Assembly: GCA_026075535.2 (NCBI GenBank) | Contig: AP026550.1 | Location: 5,766,001-5,830,000 of the forward strand | Source: Tricholoma matsutake | Lineage: Eukaryota; Basidiomycota; Agaricomycetes; Agaricales; Tricholomataceae | Direction: 5' to 3' | Length of the DNA stretch: 64,000 bases | In this document: positions 10,943-22,099 of the stretch, piece after piece | How positions within the stretch are numbered: the first letter of the stretch is position 1 | Layout: the number at the start of each line of letters is the position of its first letter | The notes under the pieces: model-generated | What the model was told of the DNA's origin: nothing | The model's input: the letters and a program-made list of their open reading frames with translations, nothing else | The model's database searches: none | Program-made: the position numbers and the translations under genes

Positions 10943-11913
10943 GCTGCAGGGGATGGTAAGGATCATGCATTGATCACATTAGCGCTGTCGACTCTAGGCT
11001 CTTTCGACTTCAGCGGTAAGGCAAATACCCGAGCCACTTATATATCCCCTCTAAACTACTTCGCAGGGCATGTTCTGAACGAATTCGTGCGCAGTTGCGC
11101 CCTTCCTTATCTTGAAGATGACAACCCAGACATCCGTCGTGAGGCGGCTCTCACTTGTTGTCGTTTATTCGTCCGAGATCCTATCTGCTACCAAGCCAGT
11201 AGTCATGCCATTGAGATCATCAGTGACGTTCTGGACAAGCTGTTGACGGTAGGCATTGCTGACCCAGGTGATCATAATTTATCCACGTATGTTGTGGACG
11301 ACTGACAATCGAAACAAACAGATCCTAGTATCCGACACGCAGTTTTATCTTCTCTTCATGAGCGTTTTGATAAACACTTGGCTCAGGCCGAGAACGTTCG
11401 CTCGTTGTTTATCGCCCTTAACGATGAAAGTTTCCAAAACAGAGAAACCGCTGTTGGTTTGATTGGGCGTTTGGCTAAACACAATCCGGCCTATGTGATG
11501 CCATCACTTCGAAAGGCTCTGATCCAGTTGCTGACCGAGTTAGAATATTCTACTGTATTGTGCGTCGTTCACCAATCTTCTACAACCACTAGTCTGACAC
11601 GATTGTGTAGGCGAAATCGAGAAGAGTGCACACGGCTGCTTACGCTTCTAGTCAGCGCAACACAACGGTTGATTAAACCGTATGCCCTGCCCATGCTGCG
11701 AGCACTCCTCCCAAAAGCCAATGACGTCAATCCTACCGTTGCTGCAAACGTTCTTATGTGCTTAGGAGAACTAGCCTGTGTTGGGGGAGAAGATGCGATG
11801 CCACATGTCCCCGAACTTATGCAGGTGATTTTATCACGGCTGTCAGATCCTTCGCTCATCAAACGAGATGCTGCGCTGCACACTCTTGGTCAAGTTTGTT
11901 CAAGCACAGGATA
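10943..11913 (+). pseudogene. TOR: Fragment of TOR kinase gene (HEAT-repeat region only)
   Basis: Four exons (10943-11015, 11067-11267, 11322-11559, 11611-11913) encode about 272 residues that follow the HEAT-repeat part of TOR kinases upstream of the FAT domain. Clear family stretches are [67 protein letters not shown] and the end [12 protein letters not shown]. All three introns are kept with good splice sites and no frame is broken. So the fragment came from genomic DNA, not a retrocopy, and is either recent or still conserved. TOR proteins are about 2,300 residues. The kinase, FRB and FAT domains are absent, as are all upstream exons. Coding similarity stops at about 11913 and the next bases encode a hAT transposase fragment. 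It cannot be an active TOR kinase; a genuine copy must lie elsewhere. Confidence 0.85.
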
Positions 11914-12554
11914 ACACCAGCGTTATTTTAGTTCTTCATCCTGGTATTCGCATTTCCTGGATGCGTGAGCACTGGGAGGCGAGATACTTCAAGAAAGCAG
12001 AGAGTACACTCAAGAAGTTGGTAAGTCACTTTACAATGTCATGGTGCTAGGGCACACGATGACGCGCTACACCACAGATGGAAAAGTACTGGCTAAAATT
12101 AAACCCGAACGATAGTGTACCCGATTCAACTGTCCTACCGGCTCCGATGTCAATATTCTCAGATTTTGGGAAGTACATGTTCAAATCATCTTCGACTGCT
12201 CAGTTTTCAGGCTCAACATCTATATAGATGCAAAAGGATGATTTTCCAACTCTATTTGCAATCGCAATGGATTATTTGGCCATCCAAGCATCATCTGTCC
12301 CATCTGAATGTGCATTTTTGTCTAGTGCAGAGACAGATACCGTTTGTCACAACAGGATCAGCCCTGTCCTCATGGAAGCTTTACAGATGCTCAAATTTGG
12401 CTTCAGGAATGAACCATTCAATTTCACAGAGGGTCTCATCACCGACAAGCAAGATATGATTATTCCGTTCGATACCACAAATGATCTGGACCTACTTGCA
12501 GAACTGGCTCATCCAAGCAACACAGATGTGCAGTGGGAGGATGTCATTGACTGA
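11914..12554 (+). pseudogene. hAT transposase C-terminal fragment (dimerisation region)
   Basis: The fragment starts immediately after the TOR sequence, with a VLHPGIRISWM segment like the motif found ahead of the hAT dimerisation domain. After one intact intron (about 12019-12078) it continues to DFPTLFAIAMDYLAIQASSV and PSECAFLSSAETDTVCHNRISP, the conserved hATC region. A TAG stop at about 12225 interrupts the frame and everything upstream (RNase H-like catalytic core) is missing. Only the last quarter of a transposase is present. Whether the element carried the TOR fragment or landed beside it cannot be decided from this window. Confidence 0.75.
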
Positions 12555-13032
12555 GTCATCGTGGTGCTTGGTGAGTAGATAAGTTGATTTTCCTTATAAT
12601 CCACCAAATTTTATGCTTCTTGGACATGATCAATCCCTTCTCATTCAACGTTGTACTACCACCTCTATGCTTGTTTTGAATTACAACAACTTATGAATTA
12701 GCTATGCATCTACAAATATTTTGTTTGCCCATTGTATGTACAATATTCTTGATATTTCAACAATGTTTGTTGCTCCCAGGTCTTCATAGAAAAACATCTG
12801 AGATCAATTTTGTTTGTTTAACAGCTTATGTAATCATATTTGAATGTGAACATTCTGATCAACGTTCAGTTTAACCTTCTTCACAACTCTCAACGATGAC
12901 ACTCTAGCCTATCAAGATTCACACATTTGACTTACCACCCTTATTACTTCATTATGTGAGTGTCTTAACATAAATGTATCAATTAACAGACAATCTGATG
13001 CATAGACACAGAAACTGAGAAATTTAAACAGG
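12555..13032. other. AT-rich spacer upstream of the CK1-like kinase gene
   Basis: About 480 bp with no supported ORF or clear repeat. It presumably holds the promoter of the kinase gene that starts at 13033. Confidence 0.45.
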
Positions 13033-14108
13033 ATGGGGGATCTGCCTCCTGGGGTGTTTAGGGTGTGTGGAAAATATAGGCTTAGGAAGAAGGTTGGGTC
13101 AGGGTCCTTTGGTGCTTTTTGTATAGTTTATTGTGCTACCTTCATGCTTATGAGCCTTAATCATCAATAGGGGATGTATACTGTGCAAATAATGTGATTA
13201 CGGGGGAAGCCATTGCAGTGAAGATGGAGCCCATTGACTCAGAAAGTCCTAAGCTCTGTCATGAGTGGAAGGTCTATAAATCTTTGGGTTCTGCTGTGGG
13301 CATCCCTCACATGCTTTGGTTTGGCACTGAATGGAGTTACAAGGCCATGGTTATGAACCTTCTTGGCCCCTCTCTCGAAGACCTCTTTACTGCTTGCAAT
13401 TGTACATTTAGTCTCAAAACTGTCCTCATGCTGGCAGATCAGTTGGTGAGTGACAGACCCTCACGTCCTTCTGCATACAAACATTTTCTTTAAATTTACT
13501 TGTAGATCTCCCGCATTGAATATGTTCATGATCATCACTATGTCCATCGTGACATCAAACCTGACAACCTTCTCATGGGCATCCATCAAGATGTGCACCA
13601 TGTCAATATTATTGATTTTGGCCTAGCAAACAAGTATCACGACGAGTCCACGCTTGATCAAATTCCTTATCGAACCTATAAGAACCTGACTGGGACTGGG
13701 TGGTATATGTCGATCAACAGTCACCTTGGTATCAAACATATGCAGCACAATGATCTGGAGTCACTGGCACATGTCCTCATCTACTTTCTTTGCGGCTCGC
13801 TTCCATGGCAACACCTGGAAGGTGGATCGAAAAAGCAGCAGTACCATCATATCATGCAGTGGAAACTCAGTACCCCAACCATTGAGCTATGCTCTGGTCT
13901 TCCCGATGAATTCCAAATCTTTCTTGATTACACGCATGGTCTTTCATTTGATGCTGAACCCGACTATGAATACATGTGCTCACTCTTTCAGAATCTTTTT
14001 GTTGCTAGGGGATACCACAATGACAGCAGTTTTGACTGGAGATGGATGGATTTGAGCCTTTTTGTGTCCTGCATTTCTGGCTCTGGTAGTGATACAGAGT
14101 CTAAATAA
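13033..14108 (+). CDS. Casein kinase 1 family protein kinase
   Basis: Three exons: 13033-13111, 13171-13445 and 13506-14108 encode a single kinase domain of CK1 type, Ser/Thr-specific. In order: glycine loop KKVGSGSFGDVY; catalytic Lys in AVKMEP; the catalytic loop YVHRDIKPDNLLMG; IIDFGLANKY in place of the DFG segment; and the CK1 hallmark SIN (YMSINSHLGI) instead of APE, then NDLESLAHVLIYFLCGSLPWQ. All catalytic residues are present. The sequence is diverged from housekeeping CK1: GWYMSINSHLGIKHMQHND replaces the very conserved RYASINTHLG..QSRRDD pattern, and there is almost no C-terminal tail. It is likely one of the lineage-expanded CK1 copies seen in mushrooms. A hAT MITE lies 31 bp past the stop. 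No stops or frameshifts were found. Confidence 0.88.
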
Positions 14109-14139
14109 GTGGATTGAGACTCATTTTGGTGCATTTACT

Positions 14140-14963
14140 TAGTGTTCAAAGGTCCAGTCTGTAGGACCAAAAAAAAGACTGAAACTGAACTGAACTGGAC
14201 TGATTAGGACCGGACCAGTGGTCTATTTATGGACCAGTCTTTTTCAGTCCAGTTGCTGGTCTTTCATTTTGAAAAATATAGTAGGACCAATGAAAAACTG
14301 GTTGTGACTGGTCTTTCATCCCAACGTATGTTGGACCTTACTCCCACACATATTTACTTCATTTTCGGTCCCTGGATCATCAAAAACGGTCAAGTATTGG
14401 TTGAGATATGACCAAAAACATTTTTGTACGAGTATTTTGTTGTATCAGAACAACTTTGATTGCATTGCTTATTACCTGAGCTATAATTTTTTTGTACAGC
14501 TATATGACATCATAAAAGTAACAACACACCTAATCATCTGTACCATGGGATTTTATTCATATAATAGCCCAAATGAGTGCAACTACAAACTACAAATTAC
14601 AAACTACAAACCGCAACTTAAATGCATGTCCTTTTGGTTTTGGCCATATCTCAGTCAAATCTCGAGGGAATTGCTTAAATGTTGGATCGGTCTATGGAGC
14701 ATTACAATCTCTATCCATGAATATAATATATATGAGGTAATAGTCATATTTGTTGAGATACGTATGGGTTATTTGGCACAATAAATTTTATGACAAAAGA
14801 CTGGTCCGAACCAGTCTTTTTTCGGTCCATGGACTGATTAGGACTGGTCCTAAAGGGTCCGGTTGCAGTCCTCCAATATCTGGGTCGGTCCTAGACCGGT
14901 TGTGGCTGCCAGTTGCCCCATTTGGAAGTCAAAAACTGGACTGGACTGGACCTTTAAACACTA
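14140..14963. mobile_element. 824-bp hAT-type MITE with TAGTGTT ends
   Basis: Terminal inverted repeats read TAGTGTTCAAAGGTCCAGTC on the left (14140-14159) and, in reverse complement, TAGTGTTTAAAGGTCCAGTC on the right: 19 of 20 match. TAGTGTT is a usual hAT terminus. The flanking 8 bp are CATTTACT (14132-14139) and GGTTTACT (14964-14971), six of eight identical, as expected for a hAT target duplication with two later changes. Inside, GGACTGGTCC, GGACCAGT and related words recur many times near both ends, like subterminal transposase-binding sites. There is no transposase ORF, so it is non-autonomous. Confidence 0.85.
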
Positions 14964-15667
14964 GGTTTACTAGCCCCACCCACATGTGCAACTACTCATC
15001 TATGTATTGGATTTAGAGCTGGGATGCTCAGCTTCCATCCATAACATCAGTGACAATCAAGACTTCGAGTGATGAGAATCATCATGCATAGTGGTCATGC
15101 CATTGTGGACTGGTGGCTGGTTCACCAACATCTTATTTTTTTTGCTGGTAGATGGATAACTTATTTTACTTGTTGTAAAGCTGTATTACAATTGTTGTAG
15201 ATCTAACACTTGTAGGTATTTACAGGAATGCAATGATGAGTTTGCATGATGCATGTCATGCCACGTCACCCAGCTAGAGCTGGCTCGAGCTGGAAACACA
15301 AGAAACCAGTTTGGAGGTAGGAGTTAGCCAGGTTTGCGGCTGTGCTGGCCATTAGCTGAGCTGAGTCATGTGAAATGTGGCTGCAAGAGCCTGGACCATG
15401 ACTGGCTCAGCTGTGGCAACACTAGTCCTTTCCATCAGTAGATGGAGGCTGTGTGCAGAAATAAGTATAGTCGTTTCTGCTGGGAATTCAGGTACTTACA
15501 TTTTTGAGTGACTTCAAGATAGCTGCCCCAGAACAGTGTGTCTTCTTGCATTTGAGTGTCTTAATCATTCAGAAAAACCTAAGAAAATGTGTCAGTGGTC
15601 TGATGAAAGAAACAATGAATGCATACATGTCAGTCATGGACAACCCCATTTCCCCATCAGCCTCGTT
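14964..15667. other. Non-coding stretch with GAGCTGGCTC-type words
   Basis: There is no gene. Between about 15240 and 15420 the words GAGCTGG, TGGCTC and AGCTGAGC recur in both orientations, which hints at another small non-autonomous repeat, but no ends can be set. Confidence 0.35.
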
Positions 15668-16900
15668 TCATGCTTGCTCAGCATGAAAAATCTCCTTCAT
15701 CTTTGTCATATCATGAGTATTTTCATGCTCATAACCCTCCAGCAGCTTATCATCAAACATCTCACACTGAAGAGCACCATTGCATTGATGCATGGAATGA
15801 TGTGCAGGAAGGTCATCCAAGAGCATGAGCTTCACTTCCTGAGAGGTGCTTCCATTTGTACCTTTCCCCCAGGAGTCCTGATCCTGATGCAACAATGATG
15901 TGTCAGATAATAGGCTGTGTGTCATGATGGTAATCACAGCTTCACACACCTCTGCTTTCAGAAATGCATTGAGACCCTTCAGTTTCCCCTTTGCAGTCCC
16001 ACTCTGGTCTGACACCCTTGCATCGTCACTGAAATTGAGTACATAAGCAGTTTCAACAGTGGGAATGGGCCAACGACTGGGAATTCCATCAAGATACTCG
16101 ATGGCATCAACCTTGGCCTTTCGCGTCACAATCACCCTCCCAGTTGCATCCTTCTTCAGCCCTTCACTATCTGCCAATGGATTGAACATCAATGGGTCTC
16201 AATTTGGATTTTGATATGATGTCAGGCTCAGCAGCTGATGCTGCATCATGTTCCTTTTTGATGACCTGTGTCATCTCTTGACTCTCTTCATCACTGGAAT
16301 CAATGATCTCAATGATCTCAGGCTTGGGGTTTGATGCATGGCACTTCACAGGTCTGTTTTTGCAACACGCTTCTTGTGACCAGGAACACGTGGATGTTCA
16401 AAATCAGAATCACTATCATCTTAGATTACAATGACCTCTGGTGGGCTCTGCTGCAATGTAGAAGTTGTAGCTGACACCGATTTTGCAGGTTCTGATGCCC
16501 TGCAATGAAGTGTAAGCCTGGAATTCTGGATGTTGGGAACAAGCAGCTACTTGATGTTAAACACTTACTTTTCCATCTTAGACCACCCAATTAGACTGCA
16601 CACATATCTGTCATACTGCTCCAAGTTGACCCATTTCTCTGCACTCAACACACTAAAGAACTCATGCTCAGCTGCCTCCCATAGCATTTCTGTTGCAGAT
16701 ACATTTTTTTAAGGTCAAAAACTATGAACAAGGATTTGTCAACACACTCACAGAGCCAATCAATTTTGTAAGCCATCAGGCTTTTTTCCATAGCTTTTTT
16801 GAGGATCATTTGGCTATGCTTGAGCTCACCAACCATGGTGGAGGAAGTGGGGGCAAGAAAAATCTTGTAACCTCCAGTTTTTAGTATAGTCATTGGACCA
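15668..16900 (-). pseudogene. TE-associated hypothetical protein remnant
   Basis: Minus-strand exon pieces: 16645-16893, about 16560-16640, 16167-16349 and 15668-16192. The last is the best: it reads VDAIEYLDGIPSRWPIP, then YVLNFSDD, QDSWGKG and HQCNGALQCEMFD. That order of segments is one I associate with large hypothetical families next to transposons in Agaricomycetes; it has no assigned function. An acidic Ser-rich stretch (IIDSSDEESQEM) precedes it. The pieces do not join into a clean gene model, so I treat it as decayed. It ends about 1.2 kb from the Tnp2-like transposase on the same strand and could belong to the same element. Confidence 0.5.
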
Positions 16901-17099
16901 TTGGCTGTTCATACTGACTTGGCTCAATATGGAATAGTACACATCACGTACCTCATATAGTTGTAAATTGTAAATTGTTGGATTCATTTATTTATTTAGC
17001 AATTTACTCTTATAAATTAGTGATTAGTGATTCAAACATAGAATAGTGATTTGGTAATTTGGACCAAATAGCTTAATAGCTTAATAGTACTAATCTTGT

Positions 17100-19554
17100 A
17101 GTACCTCAGGAAATACCAAGACATGTATACACAGGCCATCAAATATATTAAAGTGTTGTGGTCAAAATCTATTCTTTGTCTGGTACAGCTTCTACAACAC
17201 CTCCAAGCCAAGCAACATCAAGTCCAGGCTTCTCAACAGCAAAATATCAGTCCAAGGGATCTCCAGGAAAAGGAGAGTGTGGAACCATTGCAATCACACT
17301 CATGATTGATTTGATATCAACCACCTGAAGATGAGTGTCGCCTTCATAGGCACATGACAATAGTGTGTGATATGAGTACTCCAGAAGTTCTCTGTGAGGA
17401 AGTGAGTACAGTGAAACAAGCACTAATGTTGTTTCTGTTTTGTTAATGAGAGCCTGGAAATAATAGTACACTTGTGCAAAGTGAATCCCTTCACCAGACT
17501 GCAACTGAAAAATTATGAGAATGCAGCTACAATTTCCAAATCAACAACAAAGAAAATACCATGACACACCTTGACATTATGAGCCATCCTTACTTTCTGT
17601 ATGGTTTCAACTGCTCCTTCCAGGAAGATTGTGCTACTTGACCATTGGGTAAACAAAGCCTTGCCCATCTTGCAACTCCATTGGGACCAATCTTCTGCAA
17701 CTTGCAGAGCATGAGTATTATTCAAATATGCTGGAAATGCCTGTTTCTTGCAGGGACGTATGGCTCAGAGAACATTATCCTTGGCTCGGAGAAGGACATA
17801 TCCATTGCCACAATCTTTTCCACCTTGAGGTATAGTAGGTGGCAAGGGATCTAGATCTGGCACCATAGCTTTGAGTGCATTGATTTGAGATCATAGCAGA
17901 CCCCTTTGAGAGAGGTTGGCATATGCATTAGATGGCTGACGTATCTCTTGTCCTAAATTTACAATGGTGCACTCCATTGTCCACTGGGATGAGCATGCAT
18001 GGGGTCCAAGGTGAAGTACCTCAGGTGCAAGATGGGTTACTGCATGAATACTTTGTCATACAAAATGAAGTCGATCTGCACAGTGCTGATAGTAGAGTAT
18101 CTTGAATTCACATGCAAATTCTAGCAAGGCAGCATGAGCCTTCAAAAGAGCCACCTGGTCAATCTGATACTGATGAATGATGTGCATGCCAAATACAAGC
18201 TTGCAAAAGTTTTTGTAATACTTCTCTGGTAGGATATTATAAAATAATCCTGGTCCTGTGGAAGGAAGCCGAAGCTTCCAACACTCAGGGACCAAGAACT
18301 ATAAGGAACCTAATATATTTCAAGGGGGGGATCTAGAATACAGTACAAGTACTCAAAGTATGGACTATATACTACTGGAATAACATGTCATAATACTGAA
18401 GCATGTGATAATGGTGTGATGATGTAAGAGGCACTCTTACATCCTAGTCCAAAGAGATAGAGAAGGAACTCCCAAGCTTTATAGCCACTTGAGATCTTTT
18501 TAGCTGGATTGCATGGTGGTTGGTCAAAAGAACCAGGTAGATAAGGAGTTGCAGCAGCAACTTGTTGCCCATGCTCTTCCCATGTGTGGCCTACAAGTTT
18601 GGCCCAATCCCAAGTAGAACGATCATCATTTTTATCACAATCCAAAGGACCACACCACAAGTTGATCAACAGGTCAGGCAAGTTTAGAGCAGCAAGGTGC
18701 ATGATATCTGATCCAAAGCAGCCTGGAATTCCAAGCATCTTATCCTGTTGTAATCCAAGAAAAAGGCTTGGCTTTGAGATCCCAGTTTCAAGTCGGTGTT
18801 TCTTATATTGTGTTTCATTTGGAGAAGCCATGAGGTGACAAAGATTTGCAAGGTAAGTTGTCTCAGAGTGGGATGGGAGGTTTATGAACAATATGTCATC
18901 ATGATCAGAGCCTACAACTTTATAGTTGTGTGGTTTGAGAAGAGCCAGATAGTAATGTTTCCCATCAGCTTTGTGCCATCCAGTGACTGTACAGTATAAG
19001 CAGCAACCATGTTTACCGTTATGTCCAACAAGTCCATTCAGATATGTCATGCCAGAACCATCTGCAGTACCTAGTGCAAAAAAAGGCCTTGATGTAAAGA
19101 CTGCATCCTCTGATGCTCAGTAAAAAAGGATTTTCCTGTAGTCATGTGACTGTCAGGCTATAGTCATGTAAATGTCAAAAAAAACAACAAATAGTCAGGT
19201 AATAGTCAAAACAAATAGTCAGGTAATAGTCAAGAGTTTGTCATTTTTTTGACATTTACATGACTGTAGTCTGACAATCACATGACTTCCTGGAAAATCC
19301 TTTTTTACTGAGTCTGATGCATCCCAGATCTGGAGGCCCTCACATTGTAGAGCAGAGACATGGTATAATCCTGGAAAGAGGAAGGAGTCAACAATCTTTG
19401 GCTTCCCTGGGATAAAACCACCAGGAAGAACATATTGGTAAATCAGGAGCAAGATCAAATATGACCCAGATATAAACATCAGGAAAACCATTTTTTGACA
19501 CAAGCTTTCCCAGGGTTAAAGGCTATTTCCCAGGACCCATCAAGTGCCCTGGAG
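17100..19554 (-). pseudogene. Tnp2-like (CACTA/CMC) transposase, truncated and interrupted
   Basis: Minus-strand coding pieces follow the order of the Tnp2-type transposases common in basidiomycetes: YVLPGGFIPGKPK and FLFPGLYHVSALQCEG (19.4-19.5 kb); MTYLNGLVGHNGKHGCCLYC; ISKPSLFLGL; IPGCFGSDIMHLAALN and DLLINLWCG (18.4-19.05 kb); GLFYNILPEKYYKNFCKLVFG (18.06-18.3 kb); and the C-terminal SGEGIHFAQVYYYFQ and SIMSVIAMVPHSPFPGD (17.25-17.5 kb). The N-terminal part is missing: coding runs straight into a gypsy LTR at 19555. A 196-bp MITE interrupts it at 19117-19312. TGA codons stand where relatives have Arg (for example 18056-18058, in the FVRQSIH context), and another Arg is Cys. The gene is not functional. 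Confidence 0.8.
19117..19312. mobile_element. 196-bp MITE inside the Tnp2 gene, 8-bp target duplication
   Basis: The ends begin TCAGTAAAAAAGGATTTTCC on both strands. The inverted repeat extends about 65 bp with a handful of mismatches, leaving a short spacer of TAGTCAGGTAA-type words. A perfect 8-bp direct duplication TCTGATGC flanks it (19109-19116 and 19313-19320), as for hAT elements. Removing the element plus one duplicate restores the reading frame of the surrounding transposase across the IWDAS segment, so it inserted into an already present transposase gene. Confidence 0.92.
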
Positions 19555-19787
19555 TGTAATGAAAGCACAACTGTGCCTTGATCACTTAGGAGAATGGGGA
19601 CAACGTAAATTGGAACTTGATATGATTTGAAGGGGGAATGAGAACTAACTAAGACATCATGTGAGAATCAACTATCATGCACGTGATTGTGTAGATTAGT
19701 AATGGTCCTGAAAGGTATGTGACAGGAAGGTAACACGTTTGTGGGGAAGTGGTAAGGTAGTAAGATAATCAGGGGAATTATCTTACA
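19555..19787 (-). repeat. Gypsy LTR, copy a (reverse orientation)
   Basis: It is 233 bp long, beginning TGTAAGATAATTCCCCTGAT and ending TTTCATTACA when read on the minus strand. It has the same length and near-identical sequence to the LTRs at 21535-21767 and 23047-23279. It is the 3' LTR of the minus-strand remnant. Confidence 0.92.
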
Positions 19788-19852
19788 CTCGCATATATCC
19801 TCTTGAAAACGAATATCCTCCTGAGAATCGTGATTGGTGGTATGTCAATCGT

Positions 19853-20449
19853 TCAAGGGTGCTCTGTTTTGTACAAGACAAGGGCTTCCGTTTCCAACAG
19901 TTCTGATCGTGGTAGCCAGAGGTCGTGCTCCACGCCATATCCACTCCACCGTACCAGGAATTGGTGGCCCCTACCTTGTGGACGGCAGTCGAGGATTTTC
20001 TCAATGAAATACTCTGTCGTACCATCTTCAGTGATCAGGGGTTTGGGAGGCACACGCACACGGTCTGGGAACAGCTCGTCATTATTTGGGATGTGTGTTC
20101 TCAGTTGTGCAATGTGAAAGGTCAAGTATGCTTTTGATGTTGGCAGGAGCAGTAGTTTGTAGGATGAGGACTCAGGAAATGCTTGTGTGATTTCGTATGG
20201 TCCGTTGAATCTTGGCAAGAATTTTGCAATGTGTCCATCCCTCGCACATATGTAGTCTCTTCGTCGATGAGCTGTTGCAAGCATAACCTTGTCGCCTACA
20301 TGGAACACAGGTTCAGGGAGACGGTCTTTGTTTGCAAAGTGGGCCTGTTGGATTTTTGCCACGATGAGATTATCTTTTGCCGCATCTGTTTCTTCCTCCA
20401 TGGTTCCAATGAAGTTCTGAGCCTTGGTCTCTCCAGGAGTGATGGGCAC
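19853..20449 (-). pseudogene. Gypsy integrase C-terminus with chromodomain
   Basis: An open stretch of 198 codons. It covers the integrase C-terminal GPY/F-type region (KFLPRFNGPYEITQAF) and a chromodomain (FLVRWSGYGVEHDLWLPRSE). The two aromatic positions and the WxP-type segment that shape the methyl-lysine pocket are only partly kept. Chromoviral chromodomains steer integration to heterochromatin, which fits the nested insertions around it. The rest of the integrase lies at 20605-21259 in other frames. Confidence 0.8.
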
Positions 20450-20604
20450 TTCTGCATCGTCTGAGGGTGTGGTGATGAGAGGTGGTAGTAGTCATGGTGA
20501 TCGCCCCATCTTCAGTATGAAAGGTGACACTCTGGTGGATGTGTTGGAGTGTTCATGATATCGAACCTCACTTTAGGCAACACTTTCGCCCATCCTTTCT
20601 GATT

Positions 20605-21340
20605 TCATTTGACATGGAAACATAGGCATTGCACAACGGTTTTGTTGGAGCACTCTGATGAGCCATCGGTTTGTGGATGGTACGCTGTTGAAAGTTTATG
20701 CCCAATCCTGGTGAGTTTCATGAGTGCCTTCCAGAATTTTGAGATGAACAGTTTGTTGCGGTCGCTGATGATTTCTAATGGGCACCCATTTTCACAGTAC
20801 CACTTGTCGAAGAATAGGCACAAAGTCTTCCACTGACATGTTGGTGGTGCAAGGTTCGATCTGTATATCTGCACCCAGGTGGTCTGTCATTGTCACAATT
20901 GCATCAAACCCATCATCTTTTGGCAAAGGTCCAATGAAGTCGATGGCTACTGAATCAAACTGTTTGTCTGGGACAGGTAAGGGGTGAAGTGGTCCAGCTG
21001 CCTTTGAGGTGGAAGATTTATTCCTCTGGCAGTCCGTGCAACTAGGAACGTAGCCTTGTGTGAGGTCTCTCCTCATGTTGGGCCAGTAGAAGTCATCTCG
21101 GAGGTTGGCATAAGATTTTTCCATTCTGAAGTGGCTGAGATTATCATGTGCCAATTGGAACAGGCATTCTCTAAGGTTCTTGTACTTTGGAATGACCAGT
21201 CTGCTACCGATGAATAGAAGGCCGTGTTTGAGAGAGATGTTAAGCTTTGAATCCAACATGGCCCGCTTCAGATCATCGAGTATTCGTAAACACCATGGGT
21301 CCTCGCAATAGCCATTTTTGATTCTGGTGATGAGTTTTGG
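20605..21340 (-). pseudogene. Gypsy integrase, zinc-binding and core regions, frameshifted
   Basis: Two overlapping minus-strand frames make up one integrase. The first (20792-21259) holds the HHCC-type region and the first catalytic Asp in AIDFIGPLP. The second (20605-20874) holds the second Asp region (EIISDRNKLFISKFWK) and the catalytic Glu region (STAYHPQTDGSSECSNK). A frameshift between them and a TGA at the 3' end of the second frame show it is dead. Confidence 0.8.
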
Positions 21341-21534
21341 TTAGACATTGCATAGTGGTAGAGTAGAATACAGTAGTGTATCATTAGTGTATCATGTAAT
21401 GTCATATAATCTACTTTTAGATTGTTATAAAATTGATTTAAAAATTACGTTGACGTTGTTGAAATGCTCAGAGGTGCAATTACAGTATAATATCATATGG
21501 CACAGGACATCACAGGGCATCATAGGGTACTCCA

Positions 21535-21767
21535 TGTAAGATAATTCCCCTGATTATCTTACTACCTTACCACTTCCCCACAAATGTGTTACCTTCCTGT
21601 CACATACCTTTCAGGACCATTACTAATCTACACAATCATGTGCATGATAGTTGACTCTCAAACGATGTCTTAGTTAGTTCTCATTCCCCCTTCAAATCAT
21701 ATCAAGTTCCAATTTACATTGTCCCCATTCTCCTAAGTGATCAAGGCACAGTTGTGCTTTCATTACA
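21535..21767 (+). repeat. Gypsy LTR, copy b (5' LTR)
   Basis: 233 bp, TGTAAG...ATTACA, the same length as copies a and c. A T-rich stretch follows directly; I cannot recognise a tRNA primer-binding site. Confidence 0.92.
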
Positions 21768-22099
21768 CTTTTTTTTAAATTTGAACTCGACAAAACCTCT
21801 TTCAAAGCTCCTCATTAGAAACTCAGTGAAATCAAACCCCCCCCCCCCAGCTCTAGACAGAGAAGCACAGTACATAACGCGACACCCAAGGATCAAGCTG
21901 GCGGACACCAAAGTGACTACATCAATACCATATTTGACCGTTATCTATCCCTTCTGGGTGAGAAGGTGCAATCACATCAGACCACTCAGAAGACTGGTAG
22001 TACCGTCATCCACCCCAATCCCCAACGTAAACTGATCTTGTCTATATAACAAACCCCTGCGACTGCGTAACACGCCCAGAATCATCTCCTGACTACAAT

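Larger units (their letters stand above)
19555..21345 (-). mobile_element. 5'-truncated Ty3/gypsy remnant (integrase, chromodomain, 3' LTR)
   Basis: From high to low coordinates on the minus strand: integrase zinc-binding region (HDNLSHFRMEKSYANLRDDF ... CTDCQRNKSST), start of the integrase core (AIDFIGPLPKDDGFDAIVTMTDH), the core continuing in another frame (STAYHPQTDGSSECSNKTV), then the C-terminal part (NFIGTMEEETDAAKD ... FNGPYEI) with a chromodomain (FLVRWSGYGVEHDLWLP) ending at 19853. A 233-bp LTR follows at 19555-19787. Everything upstream (gag, protease, RT, RNase H, 5' LTR) is missing. A frameshift lies near 20800-20870, and a TGA replaces Arg at about 20605-20607. It abuts and truncates the Tnp2 gene at 19554. 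Confidence 0.85.
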
